A DNA stretch of 64,000 nucleotides, from positions 682,001-746,000 of the forward strand of contig NZ_CP071462.1 of the NCBI RefSeq assembly GCF_017352155.2, read 5' to 3'. The DNA comes from Haloterrigena alkaliphila (lineage in GTDB: Archaea > Halobacteriota > Halobacteria > Halobacteriales > Natrialbaceae). Every line of letters starts with the position of its first letter. The first letter of the stretch is position 1. Below the pieces are notes generated by a model. It was not told where the DNA came from, searched no databases, and saw only the letters and a list, made by a program, of their open reading frames with translations. Both the position numbers and the translations under genes were made by a program. Positions 12,567 to 22,294 of this stretch are shown in pieces.

Positions 12567-13556
12567 ATGGACAGCGCACTCGTGATCGGCGGGACGCGCT
12601 TCATCGGTCGCCACCTCGTCGAGGAGTTGCTGGAGCACTCGTACGACGTGACGATACTGAATCGCGGGACCCGCGAGAACCCCTTCGCGGACGACGACCG
12701 CGTCGACCGCGTGGAGGGCGACCGGACGAACGACTCGGCCCTCGAGGCGGCCGCGGCCACGGTCGACCCCGACGCCGTCTTCGACTGCGTGGCCTACCAC
12801 CCGAAGGACGTCCGCGCGGCCACCGGAATCTTCGCGGACTGCGAAGCCTACGTCTACGTCTCCAGCGGCGCGGCCTACGGGCGCGAGGAGATTCCCAAAC
12901 GAGAGGGCGAGACGCCCCTCGAGCCCTGTACGGCCGAGCAGGCGACCGACGACTCGATGGAGACCTACGGGAACCGCAAGGCGGAGGGCGACCGCGCGGT
13001 CTTCGCCGCGGCCGAGCAGGGAGTCAACGCGACGAGCGTTCGCCCCTGCGTCGTCTACGGTCCCCACGACTACACCGAGCGCCTCGACTGGTGGATCGAC
13101 CGCGTGAACCGGTTCGACCGCGTCGTCGTCCCCGGCGACGGGACGAACGTCTGGCACCGCGCGTACGTCGAGGACGTGGCCAGCGCCCTGCGGATCGTCG
13201 CCGAACGCGGCGAGGCCGGCGAGGCGTACAACGTGGGGGATCGACGACTGGTGACGCTCGGAGAGATGGTGGAACTGATTGCAGACGAATTCGAGACCGA
13301 CATCGAGATCGTCCACGCCGGCACGCGCGAACTCGAGGCCGGCGGCATCGAACTCGACGACTTCCCGCTCTACCGGGGATACCCGCACGTCCTCTCGACG
13401 GCGAAACTCGCCGCGCTGGGCTGGGAGTCGACGCCGCTCGAGGAGGCGATGGCCCGCTCGGTCGCCGCTCACCTCGAGAGCGACCGCGACGGGAGCGAGC
13501 GCGGCCCCGATCGGGAGGCCGAGGAGCGCGTGCTAGGGATTCTGGACACGTTCTGA
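12567..13556 (+). CDS. NAD-dependent epimerase/dehydratase (extended SDR)
   Basis: A 329-residue protein. The ATG at 12567 is chosen because MDSALVIGGTRFIGRHLVE places the Rossmann glycine motif (GGTRFIG) right at the N-terminus. The active-site region reads YVYVSSGAAYG, followed by YGNRKAEGDRA, an equivalent of the YxxxK pair. RPCVVYGPHDYTERLDWW fits nucleotide-sugar epimerases and the chloroplast RNA-binding CSP41-like group. The substrate is unknown. It is divergent from the HTR-like gene, with about 180 bp between them. Confidence 0.85.
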   Translation: MDSALVIGGTRFIGRHLVEELLEHSYDVTILNRGTRENPFADDDRVDRVEGDRTNDSALEAAAATVDPDAVFDCVAYHPKDVRAATGIFADCEAYVYVSSGAAYGREEIPKREGETPLEPCTAEQATDDSMETYGNRKAEGDRAVFAAAEQGVNATSVRPCVVYGPHDYTERLDWWIDRVNRFDRVVVPGDGTNVWHRAYVEDVASALRIVAERGEAGEAYNVGDRRLVTLGEMVELIADEFETDIEIVHAGTRELEAGGIELDDFPLYRGYPHVLSTAKLAALGWESTPLEEAMARSVAAHLESDRDGSERGPDREAEERVLGILDTF

Positions 13557-13639
13557 CTGGCCGAGCCGTGTGGCTCGCGATGCCGTTCGGCTCGATACGA
13601 CAGGAAAAACACATAGCCCGCGGGTGAGTCAGGGTGCGT

Positions 13640-14701
13640 ATGTTCGAAAAGTCGACGTGGATTCGTCTGCCGCGAAACGTCGTCGTCGGTCACGGCGTCA
13701 TCGACCGGGTCGTCGACGTCGTCGACGATCTGCACCTGCAGGGACGACCGCTGTTCGTGACCAGTCCGACGCCGAAGGAAGTCGCCGCCGACCCGATCGC
13801 CGCCGATTTCGAGGCCGCCGGCGTCGACCCCGCCGTCGTCACGGTCGAGGAAGCGACGTTCGAGGCCGTCGAGGAGGTGATCGAGACCGCCGAGGCCGAG
13901 GAGGTCTCCTATCTGGTCGGCATCGGCGGCGGCAAGGCCATCGATATCGCCAAGATGGCCAGTCACCACCTCGAGATGGGTTTTCTCTCCGTTCCGACGG
14001 CGGCGAGCCACGACGGCGTCATCAGTAATCGCGGCTCCGTCCCGGACGGCGACACCCGCCACAGCGTCGCGGCCAAGCCGCCGCTCGCGGTCGTCGCCGA
14101 CACCGAAGTGCTGGCCCAGGCGCCCTGGGAGTTGACGACCGCCGGCTGTGCCGACATCATCTCCAACTACACCGCGGTGATGGACTGGCGACTCGCAAAG
14201 CGGCTCAAAGACGTCGAGTACTCCGAGTACGCCGCCTCGCTCTCGGAGATGACCGCCGAGATTCTCGTCGACAACGCCGACCTCATTCGACCGGGACTCG
14301 AGGAGTCGGCCTGGGTCGTCAGCAAGGCGCTGATGTCCTCGGGCGTCGCGATGAGCATCGCGGACTCCTCGCGGCCCGCCAGCGGCGCCGAGCACCTCTT
14401 CTCGCATCAACTGGATCGGCTGGCGCCCGGCGCGGCGCTGCACGGCCATCAGGTCGGCGTCGGCTCGATCATGACCGCCTACCTCCACGGCGGCGAGGAC
14501 GGCATCTGGCGCGACATTCGAGACGCGCTGAACAGCATCGACGCGCCGACGACCGCCGACGAACTCGGCATCGACGACGAGACGGTTCTCGAGGCGCTGA
14601 CGACCTGTCACGCGATCCGCGATCGCTACACCATTCTGGGCGACGGGATGAACGAGCGGGCCGCGCGCGAGGTCGCGACGAAAACGCGCGTCATCTCCTG
14701 A
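13640..14701 (+). CDS. egsA: sn-glycerol-1-phosphate dehydrogenase
   Basis: A 353-residue enzyme that reduces dihydroxyacetone phosphate to sn-glycerol-1-phosphate, the backbone of archaeal membrane lipids. The start is the ATG at 13640 rather than the GTG six bases earlier. The NAD(P)-binding motif is GIGGGKAIDIAKM, with SVPTAASHDGVISNR after it. Zinc ligands are the Asp in TTAGCADIISN and the His residues of SGAEHLFSHQLD and LHGHQVGVG. Length and motifs match archaeal G1PDH closely. It is a hallmark archaeal gene. Confidence 0.97.
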   Translation: MFEKSTWIRLPRNVVVGHGVIDRVVDVVDDLHLQGRPLFVTSPTPKEVAADPIAADFEAAGVDPAVVTVEEATFEAVEEVIETAEAEEVSYLVGIGGGKAIDIAKMASHHLEMGFLSVPTAASHDGVISNRGSVPDGDTRHSVAAKPPLAVVADTEVLAQAPWELTTAGCADIISNYTAVMDWRLAKRLKDVEYSEYAASLSEMTAEILVDNADLIRPGLEESAWVVSKALMSSGVAMSIADSSRPASGAEHLFSHQLDRLAPGAALHGHQVGVGSIMTAYLHGGEDGIWRDIRDALNSIDAPTTADELGIDDETVLEALTTCHAIRDRYTILGDGMNERAAREVATKTRVIS

Positions 14702-14765
14702 CCGACGGCGTGGCGTGAGCGCGAGGCGGGAACGAACCGAGACGCCTCCGAGGCTCACCGTCGCG

Positions 14766-15587
14766 TCAGCTCAGATCCGCCCGCTCGAACTGCCAGATGC
14801 CCAGCGCGAGGGGCACGACGAGCCAGCCGACCAGCACGACGAGCATCGTCTCGCCCTGCAGGAACCAGGGGAGGTCCGGCGGGATGGTGTTGAACCCCTC
14901 GGGGAACGCGAGTGCGGTCGAGTTGACGTACGCCGCCGTCGGGCTGACCAGCGACTGGACGAAGGCGATCTGGTACATCGAGATCTCGAGTCCCGCGAGA
15001 TCGTTGGCCACGTAGTCGATGGCGAACTGGAGCGGGCCGAACACGTTCAACACGCTCGTGACGAAGAAGAAGGCGATCGATCCGCCCATCGCGCGCGACC
15101 GGGAGTCGGTCGCGGCGGAGATGCCGATCGCGACGGCGACGTAGGTCAGCGCGTACACGACCGTCAGCGCCGTCATGATCGCGAACGCGTCCATCTCGGG
15201 GTCGGGATACCACGCGAGGGTGAGCCCCCCGCCGAGCAGGAACGCGACGACGATCGAGACGGCGACGACGGACGTCCGGGTCAGGAACTTGCCGAGAACG
15301 ACGTCACGCCGCGTGTTCGGTATCGACAGCATGTACTTGATCGAGCCGGACTCGCGCTCGCCCGCGATGGCGAGATACGCCGTCACGAGCGCGATCAGGG
15401 GGATGAACATAGCGCCGACGGCGGTCAGGTTCCAGAGCGCGTTCAGGATGTTCGGCTCCTGACTGCCGTTCTGACCGAAGTACACGAGCATCGCCATGAA
15501 GAGGACGTACAGCGCGCCGACGAACCAGACGATCTTGGCCCGGCGAACGTCGAGGAAGTCCTTCTTCGCGACGTCCAGCGTACTCAT
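14766..15587 (-). CDS. ABC-2 type transporter permease
   Basis: A 273-residue membrane protein from the ATG at 15587. About six membrane segments are visible: residues 20-38, 53-72, 97-120, 130-152, 160-180 and 245-265. The segment AGERESGSIKYMLSIPNTRRDVVLGKFL is typical of NosY/ABC-2 permeases. Its ATG overlaps the stop of the upstream ATPase gene by 4 bp, so the two are translationally coupled and form one exporter. The cargo is unknown. Confidence 0.9.
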   Translation of the reverse strand: MSTLDVAKKDFLDVRRAKIVWFVGALYVLFMAMLVYFGQNGSQEPNILNALWNLTAVGAMFIPLIALVTAYLAIAGERESGSIKYMLSIPNTRRDVVLGKFLTRTSVVAVSIVVAFLLGGGLTLAWYPDPEMDAFAIMTALTVVYALTYVAVAIGISAATDSRSRAMGGSIAFFFVTSVLNVFGPLQFAIDYVANDLAGLEISMYQIAFVQSLVSPTAAYVNSTALAFPEGFNTIPPDLPWFLQGETMLVVLVGWLVVPLALGIWQFERADLS

Positions 15588-16519
15588 GCCGACACCTCCG
15601 CGGTGACGTCCTCGTCCCGCTTCCCCTTCGTGTAGGTGTTGAACAGTTGTTCGAGCGAGACGTCCTCGGAAACGATGTCGCGGACGGTCGTCACCGACGC
15701 GACGCGTTGTACCACGTCGACCTTGACCGCCGGCTCGGCGCACATCGCCGTGATCGCCCTGCCGTCGACGCTAACCGAGCGGACGCCCTCGAGGCGCTCG
15801 AGGCCGAGGTCATCGGGGACGGTCTCGACCTCGAGCGTGATCGGCGCGCCGAGGTCCAGTTCGCCCTGGAGGTCGTCGATGGTGCCGGTCGCGACCAGCC
15901 GCCCCTCGGACATGATGCCGATGCGGTCACAGACAGCCTCCACCTCGCCGAGGATGTGACTCGAGAAGAAGACCGTGGTACCCCGTTCGGCCTCTTGCCG
16001 GATGATATCGCGCATTTCCTGCATCCCTGCGGGGTCCAGCCCGGAGGACGGCTCGTCGAGGATCAGGATATCGGGATCACCGACCAAGGCCATGCCGAAG
16101 CCCAGTCGTTGCGTCATCCCCTTCGAGTAGTCGCCGGCCGGTCGGTCGCCGTCGCCGGCGAGCCCGACCCGCTCGAGGACGGAATCCGGGTCGTCATCGG
16201 CGCCCTTCGTGTCGATGACCCACTGGAGATGTTCGCGCGCGGTGAGTCGGTCGTAAACGCTCGCCCCCTCGGGGAGGACGCCGATCCGGTGGCGGATCTC
16301 GTCGCCGTCCGCCTGCGCGTCGAGGCCGAGCACCGTCGCGCTCCCCGCGGTCGGCCGAACGAAATCGAGGAGCAGGTTGATCGTCGTCGACTTCCCGGCC
16401 CCGTTCGGGCCGAGGAAGCCGAACACTTCCCCGTCCTCGACGGTGAAATCGAGGTCGTCGACGGCGAGCACCGTCTCACCGTATCGCTTGGTGAGACCGG
16501 TCGTCTGGATGGCGGTCAT
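15584..16519 (-). CDS. ABC transporter ATP-binding protein
   Basis: A 311-residue ATPase that drives the permease encoded just downstream. Walker A is GPNGAGKST near 38, the signature is YSKGMTQRLGFG near 130, Walker B is DILILDEPSSGLD near 153, and the switch His sits in SSHILGEVE. A C-terminal domain of about 90 residues follows, as in CcmA/NatA-type ATPases. The start MTAIQTTGLTKRYGE is standard. The genes overlap by 4 bp and form a two-gene operon. Confidence 0.95.
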   Translation of the reverse strand: MTAIQTTGLTKRYGETVLAVDDLDFTVEDGEVFGFLGPNGAGKSTTINLLLDFVRPTAGSATVLGLDAQADGDEIRHRIGVLPEGASVYDRLTAREHLQWVIDTKGADDDPDSVLERVGLAGDGDRPAGDYSKGMTQRLGFGMALVGDPDILILDEPSSGLDPAGMQEMRDIIRQEAERGTTVFFSSHILGEVEAVCDRIGIMSEGRLVATGTIDDLQGELDLGAPITLEVETVPDDLGLERLEGVRSVSVDGRAITAMCAEPAVKVDVVQRVASVTTVRDIVSEDVSLEQLFNTYTKGKRDEDVTAEVSA

Positions 16520-16593
16520 ACCCGGGACATCACTACCCGATTATGTATACTCTTTGAGATTCGTTCCAGTCTGAGATCGAGACCGGTGGCCGC

Positions 16594-18450
16594 TCAGACG
16601 TGCTCGTCGAGGAAGTCGGCGATCGCGGAGTAGGCTTCGATGCGGTTCTCGAGTTTCGAGAAGCCGTGCCCTTCGTCCTCGAAGATCAGTTTGCGGACGG
16701 GGACGCCCTGCGCCTCGGCCTTCTCGGCGATCTGCTCGGCCTCGCCGACGGGGACGCGCGGGTCGTTCGCGCCGTGGAGGACGAACAGCGGCGCCTCGAT
16801 GTTCTCGATGTTGTTCGTCGGCGAGATCTCCTCGAGGAACTCGCGGTCCTCCGCCAGACTGCCGTACTCGGCCTCGCGGAGTTCGCGGCGCCAGTCGCCC
16901 GTGTTTTCGAGGAAGGTGACGAAGTTGGCGATACCGACGACGTCGATCCCGGCCGCCCAGAGGTCGGGGTACTCGGTCAGCGCGGCCAGCACCATGAAGC
17001 CGCCGTAGGAGCCGCCCTTGGCGGCGATCCGGTCGGGGTCGACCGCGGGATGGTCTCGCAGCCACTCCACGCAGGCCTCGATGTCCGCGACCGAGTCCAT
17101 CCGCTTCTCGACGTCGTCGAGGGCGGCGTAGTCGGCGCCGTACCCCGCCGAGCCCCGGACGTTGGGCTCGAAGTAGGCGTACCCCCGGTCGAGGAAGTAC
17201 TGCTTGACGCTCGAGAACGACGGCCGCCGCTGGCTCTCCGGACCGCCGTGGATGTCGACGATGACGGGGACGCCGTCTCCGCTCTCGATCCCGGTCGTTC
17301 CGTCCTCGCCGTATTCGTCGGCGGCGTCGGGAAGCGTGAAGAATCCGGGAACCTCGAGCCCGTCGAAACTCTCGACGTGAACGAGATCCGAGTCGCCGAA
17401 CGATGCCGAGGGAATTCCCGCCGTGGGCGCGCTCGTCCACTGCTCGGCCTCGCCGGTCTCGATATCGACCACGAAGACGTTCGTGTTGACCGTGTCCCCG
17501 GTCGTCGACAGCGCGAAGCGCTCGGCGTCGGGGTCGAAGCTCACGCCCCCGGAGATGCCGCCGGGGAGGTCGGGTTCGGGGAACGTCTCGAACTCGGTGG
17601 GATTCTTGGGGTCGAACTCGCCGACCGTCAGGTCGGTGTAGCCCTCCGTGTTCCGGGAGTAGACGAAGCGACCGGTCTCGTCGTCCAGCGCGATGCCGCC
17701 GACGTTCCACTCGTCCCCGTCGGCGACGGTCTCGAGTTCTCGGGTTTCCAGGTCGAGATACGCGAGATAGAGCGTGTCCGCGTCGCCCTCGTCCGTCACG
17801 AGATATACGCCTTCGCCATCGGGCGCCCAGCTCGCACTCTGATACCGGACGTCGCCCTCGTGGGGCGTGAGGTGCTCGAGTTCGGGCTCGTCGGCCTCGA
17901 GATCCAGCACGTAGAGGTCCTGATCGAAGTTGGAGTAGGCCTGCGAGACCAGCAGTCGGGAGTCGTCGGGGCACCAGCCCGACAGCGAGAGCCAGCCGTC
18001 GCCCTCGTAGACGAGTTCCGCGTCGTCCCCGCGTACGTCCCGATCCTGCACGTAGATGTCGAAAACCGACTCGTCGCGGCGATTCGAGGCGAACGCGAAC
18101 CGCTCGCCGTCGTGGCTCCAGCCGCCCCAGCGGTGTTTGACGTCGGGCATCGCGGTCAGGTTCTCGATCTCGCCGGTCTCGGCCTCGAGTTTGAATAGCT
18201 GGGCGCGTTCGTTGCCGCCCTCGTCCATCCCGAAGATCAGTTCCGACCGTTCGGGCGACCACGAGGCGAAGCTCACCCGTTCGTCGTAGAAGGTCCGCTG
18301 CTCTGGCCACCCGCGGGGGTCCTCGAGCGTCCAGACCTGCGGCGTCCCGGTCGTGTTCATCAGGAACGAGAGGCGGTCTCCGTCGGGACCGAACGACGTC
18401 CCGTAGGCGCTTCGGATGTTGAGGTAGCGTTCGATCTCGTAGCTGCCCAT
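16594..18450 (-). CDS. S9-family peptidase (prolyl oligopeptidase-like)
   Basis: A 618-residue protein with an N-terminal beta-propeller (about 1-350, repeated blade-like segments such as FASWSPERSELIFG and QSASWAPDGEGVYLV) and a C-terminal alpha/beta hydrolase domain. The nucleophile is Ser481 in KGGSYGGFMVL. The catalytic Asp lies in LHGANDPRVPVGEAEQ and the His in EDEGHGFSKLENR. VDIHGGPESQRRPSF carries the oxyanion-hole HGGP motif. There is no signal peptide, so it probably acts in the cytoplasm on short peptides or acylated peptides. Confidence 0.93.
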   Translation of the reverse strand: MGSYEIERYLNIRSAYGTSFGPDGDRLSFLMNTTGTPQVWTLEDPRGWPEQRTFYDERVSFASWSPERSELIFGMDEGGNERAQLFKLEAETGEIENLTAMPDVKHRWGGWSHDGERFAFASNRRDESVFDIYVQDRDVRGDDAELVYEGDGWLSLSGWCPDDSRLLVSQAYSNFDQDLYVLDLEADEPELEHLTPHEGDVRYQSASWAPDGEGVYLVTDEGDADTLYLAYLDLETRELETVADGDEWNVGGIALDDETGRFVYSRNTEGYTDLTVGEFDPKNPTEFETFPEPDLPGGISGGVSFDPDAERFALSTTGDTVNTNVFVVDIETGEAEQWTSAPTAGIPSASFGDSDLVHVESFDGLEVPGFFTLPDAADEYGEDGTTGIESGDGVPVIVDIHGGPESQRRPSFSSVKQYFLDRGYAYFEPNVRGSAGYGADYAALDDVEKRMDSVADIEACVEWLRDHPAVDPDRIAAKGGSYGGFMVLAALTEYPDLWAAGIDVVGIANFVTFLENTGDWRRELREAEYGSLAEDREFLEEISPTNNIENIEAPLFVLHGANDPRVPVGEAEQIAEKAEAQGVPVRKLIFEDEGHGFSKLENRIEAYSAIADFLDEHV

Positions 18451-18733
18451 GGACGGGAATGACGGCTCGAGGCGGTAGTCGTTTCGGGTTTCGGCGGCGG
18501 CAACGGGGCCCGCGAGCGCCGTTCCGGGAGCCTGCGGCAGCGTGAAACGCCGTCGGTTCGCGCGACACGGTTAACCCGATCGTACAGGCCCCCAGAATCG
18601 GAAGCTTTCGGGCGGTTTCCGCCGGTCGTGACGACGCGGACGAAGGCGTCGAATCGCGATACTGTGCTACCGCGACCCATGGTGAAAATTGGTGTGCGTA
18701 ACAAAACTCCTCGAAACGGAACGGCCACGTACA

Positions 18734-19372
18734 ATGGCAGATAGTGGTCAGCGCGGCGACCAGCAGGGGGGCGTTTCGACCGCGGCAGTCTTCGTGACCG
18801 TGGCGGTCGTCCTCGTCGCGTTCGGACTGACGGTCGTGGCCGCCGGTCCGGGCCTCTCGATCGGTGACTCGGCGGACGACGACGAGGAGGCGGAATCGGT
18901 CGACATCGAGGAGACGAACAGCGAGGCACACTCGGACGAAGCAAGTGAAGACGGGACGAACGAATCCGAAGGCGAGGCGAACGAATCCGAAGGCGAGGCG
19001 AACGAATCCGACGGTGAGACGAACGAATCCGACGACGGCGAGAACTCGAGCGACGACTCGGAAGACGATCTCAACGGAACCGAGGAGGAACTCGAGGACG
19101 GGGCGGATGACGAGAACGAAACCGAGTCGGAAGACGAAGCGAACGAGGGCAACGAGAGTAACGGGGACGACGAAGCAAACGAGAGTAACGGGAGCGATGG
19201 AGACGACGAGTCTCCGGAGAGCAACGACGAAGACGACGGTACCGAGTCCGACGGGGGCGACAACGACACCCCCTCGGATCCCGGCGAAGAGAACGACAGT
19301 CCCGGCGAGGGAATCCTCGAGCGACTCACCGGGCTCTTCGACGACGTGCTTCCCTTCGGTGACGACAACTGA
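18734..19372 (+). CDS. single-pass membrane protein with long acidic Asn/Ser/Glu/Asp-rich tail
   Basis: A 212-residue protein from the ATG at 18734 (MADSGQRGDQQGG). One hydrophobic segment at about 16-38 is followed by some 150 residues of Asp, Glu, Asn and Ser with near-repeats (NESEGEA, NESEGEA, NESDGET). The tail ends in a short amphipathic piece, ILERLTGLFDDVLPFG. The N-terminus looks like a signal anchor with the tail outside the cell. Many NxS/NxT sites make N-glycosylation possible. I do not recognise a family. It stands at the left edge of the glycan locus. Confidence 0.7.
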   Translation: MADSGQRGDQQGGVSTAAVFVTVAVVLVAFGLTVVAAGPGLSIGDSADDDEEAESVDIEETNSEAHSDEASEDGTNESEGEANESEGEANESDGETNESDDGENSSDDSEDDLNGTEEELEDGADDENETESEDEANEGNESNGDDEANESNGSDGDDESPESNDEDDGTESDGGDNDTPSDPGEENDSPGEGILERLTGLFDDVLPFGDDN

Positions 19373-19626
19373 CGATCGATTCGTAACTGTATCGATGCCA
19401 TCGTTCCTCTCGGCGGCATCGTCGGGACGCCAGTTCGAGCACAGCACCGTCGTTCGCGTTCGATAGCGGTCGAAATCGGATGACAGTAACCCGTCGACCC
19501 CGCTTAGCAGTACAGATAGAGAGCGACGATAAATAGAGCCCGCAGACACTCACCGCCGATCCGTTTCCGATTCGGTTTACTCGGCTCTCAGTTCATCCGA
19601 TAGTTCGGGTCGATAGGGTCGTCGAC

Positions 19627-20718
19627 TCAGAGCGATGCATCGTATTCGACGTTGACGTTCGCCTCACCGGCCGACGAGAAATCGACGATCGATCCGTCGA
19701 ATCGGTACGCGTCTCGCTCCCCGACGCCGACGACACCGGTGACGGTTGCGCCGTCGAGCGAATCCGATTCGTCGATCGTCGCGCCGAGATACTCGGACTG
19801 ACTCACGCGGCCGTCGACCGTGAACGAGTAATTAGTGGGCCCCGACGCGTCGGTTCCATCGAACACGATCACGTGCGGAAGCGTCACGTCACCGCTGTAA
19901 TCGGCAGGATCGATCCGTTGATTCTCGAGATAGACCTGCGTGCCGCCCTCGAGGAACGTGAAATCGACCAACTCTCCTGTCAATCGGAGTCGGTGAACGC
20001 CACGTTCGATCGAGCCTTCGGCACGGCCTTCGGAGGCGACCGTCACATCGTCGCCTTCGATTACTTCGACCGACCCGTCCGACGTGAGTTGGTATTCCGA
20101 ATAGGTTCCGTTGCCGACGATCGTCACCACTTGCGACTGCTCGCCACCGTAATCGGCGGGATCGACTCGATTGCCGTTGACGTATACGCGTGCTTGTCCG
20201 GTGACAGTGAGCGTGTCCAAGTCGCCACTGAACCGGAACGCGTCCCGCCATCCGGTGAGGGATCCGGTAACGCGATTGCCGTCGATCGTATCCTCTTCGT
20301 TGATCGATGCGCCTCCATCGCGCGATTTCTCCACGGTGCCGGTGACGGTGAACTCGTACTCGCTCACGTCCGACGTCCCGATCCCGTCGAACCGAATCGT
20401 GTTCTCGAGCGACGGCTCGGACGTATCGGTACCGTCGGTTTCGCTGTCAGTTCCAGTATCGGTTTCGCTGCCGGTTTCGCCCCCGTACGCACCGATTCCG
20501 TAGCTCCCTGTCCCGTACCCGTTCGTCTCCGATGCCGAGGCGGTTCCTGCGATGAACGGGATTGCGCTCACACCGAGCAACTTGAGGACGGAGCGCCGCT
20601 CGAATCGCGATTCGAGTCCGGATCGACCGTGTGCTGCGTCGCTGTTCGACGCCGTAACCGCGTGTTCGTCATCGATTTCATCACCACTACTCGTCGAATG
20701 ATTGCCTTCGGAGACCAT
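19627..20718 (-). CDS. Tat-exported surface protein with Tyr-Gly motif and three beta-repeat domains
   Basis: A 363-residue protein. The twin-arginine signal is at 41-42 (RRSVLKLLGVSAIPFIAG, then ASA), after an unusually long 40-residue acidic N-region. A Tyr-Gly motif follows at about 66-80 (NGYGTGSYGIGAYGG), then an acidic Thr/Asp/Ser linker. The rest is three related units of about 85 residues, each starting with an xFDGxG-like strand and containing a Phe/Leu-Thr-Val core; the first two end NxxRxDPADYGG or QRIDPADYSG. The fold looks beta-rich. Function is unknown. A TATA-like AATATAA at about 20740-20747 precedes the ATG. The gene at 41190 shares the signal-plus-Tyr-Gly design. Confidence 0.75.
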   Translation of the reverse strand: MVSEGNHSTSSGDEIDDEHAVTASNSDAAHGRSGLESRFERRSVLKLLGVSAIPFIAGTASASETNGYGTGSYGIGAYGGETGSETDTGTDSETDGTDTSEPSLENTIRFDGIGTSDVSEYEFTVTGTVEKSRDGGASINEEDTIDGNRVTGSLTGWRDAFRFSGDLDTLTVTGQARVYVNGNRVDPADYGGEQSQVVTIVGNGTYSEYQLTSDGSVEVIEGDDVTVASEGRAEGSIERGVHRLRLTGELVDFTFLEGGTQVYLENQRIDPADYSGDVTLPHVIVFDGTDASGPTNYSFTVDGRVSQSEYLGATIDESDSLDGATVTGVVGVGERDAYRFDGSIVDFSSAGEANVNVEYDASL

Positions 20719-20981
20719 ATTTTGAGATATACATTCATCTTATATTGTCTTTCTATAATTCATGGTATACACATATTCATTACTTAAACGTGAGATGTAT
20801 GGTTAGCTCGTTCCGGATCGACAAATCCGGCTGTTCGCGTTCCAGAGCGAGACGAGTTGTGACCCGGCGTTCACTGGAGATAGCGAACTCCGCCAAAATA
20901 TCATAGAAACAAGAGGATCGAAACTGGTTCGGGGATCGACCGCTTTCGACGGCCGTGGTTATCGGTTCGGCCGGAAACTGA

Positions 20982-21163
20982 TCATCGAATCAGTGCGAAA
21001 GCCGAGCAAGTCGTTTCGCGGTACGGTGTCGGTCGGACAGTTCTCCCCTCCCGCTCGTACACGGTCACCGGCGAATTCGCGATCGCGATACCGGCGGAAT
21101 CGTAGCCGCGGCGCTCGAGGTGCGAGAATCCGTTCATCAACACCTCCAACGAATCAGGGATTT
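20982..21163 (-). pseudogene. decayed glmS N-terminal fragment
   Basis: Read on the minus strand, one frame open from about 21163 gives PDSLEVLMNGFSHLERRG, then YDSAGIAIANSPVTVYEREG, before drifting and stopping at 20982. This matches the glutaminase domain of glucosamine-fructose-6-phosphate aminotransferase (LxxLExRGYDSAGIA). The MCGI start with the catalytic Cys and everything after about residue 60 are missing. It sits in a 553-bp gap (20719-21271) in which I see no other gene. It is a remnant of an amino-sugar gene once present in the glycan locus. Confidence 0.7.
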
Positions 21164-21271
21164 AGCATTCGAGCGTCGCTATTGCGGCAGCTATCGACAC
21201 GATAAGTGACACCTATATGTGAAGAATTTTCAAGCGGTAATGGCTGACCCCCTCGAAGCTAATCGATCACG

Positions 21272-22294
21272 TCACTCGGTAACATCGACCGTAAGTTGTA
21301 CGTGATAGGCCGCATTCGCTGTCGACGGTTCGTTCGGAATGGAACCATCCAAGTAGACTAACCAGACGATTCGAGTATCTTGTCCCGCCATCGTGGGTTC
21401 GAATTCGTGGGTGCGCGTCCACGTTTGCCCGTGTTCGACTCGTTCTTCGAAGCGTTCGAGTTCGCGTTGTTCCTGAACGGTGATCTCGTCGCCGTTAGAC
21501 GTTACCCGTTGTTCCACTGCAACGACGGTGTACGTAACCGTCTCCTGTTCGTCGTTATCGATAGAAAGAACGACCTCACCGCTCTCACCCCGCTCCAGAT
21601 CGGTCGGGTATTCCTCGGTAACGAGTTCCCCGTCGCCGGTCTCCGTAGCGAGAGTTACTGACGAATACTGCCCGGACTGTGAGGGGCCAGCGACGGCATA
21701 GGCGACACTTCCGGAAGCGAAAATGACCGCACCGACGAGAACGAAGAGAACGAGCCCGTCTCTCGCTCGATCGAACGCACGGAGCTCGGCACGCATCGCC
21801 GCCATCCACGATCCGTACGGAATTCGAAACCGATTCGCTTCGGGAACGCTCCATCGTCTACCGATCGCCAACCCTGTCACAGCCAACGTACTAACGCTTA
21901 CGGCGAGTAGCATCGGAACGAGACGGATCCCCCACGGTGTCGCATCCAGCAGTAGCCCGATCAGTGGAACGAGCGCGATACTGGCCCCGAAGGAAAAAAC
22001 GATGCGTTCGAGCGGGGTGATCGACGCGGGCAGCGTCACGACCGAGAGGGTATCGCTCGTCGATTCGTCGGTCGTGTCCACCCGCTCGGGAAACACCGCT
22101 GCGATCGCCGCGTATCCCGGCAAAAACAGGAGAAGGACCAATCCGAGCGGAATTCGAAGCGGCGTCTCTCGGAGAATCGGTGCGAACACAGCCACGTTGA
22201 CGGCGATCGTCAGTACGACTACGCCGGCCAGATCTACGGGAATCGGGCGCCGTGCGTCGCTGCGTGACTGATCGTCGGATCCTGCCGTCCTCAT
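21272..22294 (-). CDS. DUF1616 membrane protein
   Basis: A 340-residue protein from the ATG at 22294 (MRTAGSDDQSRSD). Four to five membrane segments (about 22-40, 46-66, 95-115, 120-142 and 185-205) are followed by an extracellular beta domain of about 130 residues, GESGEVVLSIDNDEQETVTY and onward. That layout, with PLGLVLLLFLPGYA near the start, is typical of DUF1616, a family often found in archaeal glycosylation and exopolysaccharide loci. The biochemical role is unknown. Its ATG overlaps the stop of the WbqC-like gene by 4 bp, so they are coupled. Confidence 0.85.
   Translation of the reverse strand: MRTAGSDDQSRSDARRPIPVDLAGVVVLTIAVNVAVFAPILRETPLRIPLGLVLLLFLPGYAAIAAVFPERVDTTDESTSDTLSVVTLPASITPLERIVFSFGASIALVPLIGLLLDATPWGIRLVPMLLAVSVSTLAVTGLAIGRRWSVPEANRFRIPYGSWMAAMRAELRAFDRARDGLVLFVLVGAVIFASGSVAYAVAGPSQSGQYSSVTLATETGDGELVTEEYPTDLERGESGEVVLSIDNDEQETVTYTVVAVEQRVTSNGDEITVQEQRELERFEERVEHGQTWTRTHEFEPTMAGQDTRIVWLVYLDGSIPNEPSTANAAYHVQLTVDVTE

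Noticed and set aside
18955-19035. Short tandem repeats inside the acidic-tail gene
   Set aside because: They encode in-frame NESEGEA-type repeats of the protein and need no separate explanation.
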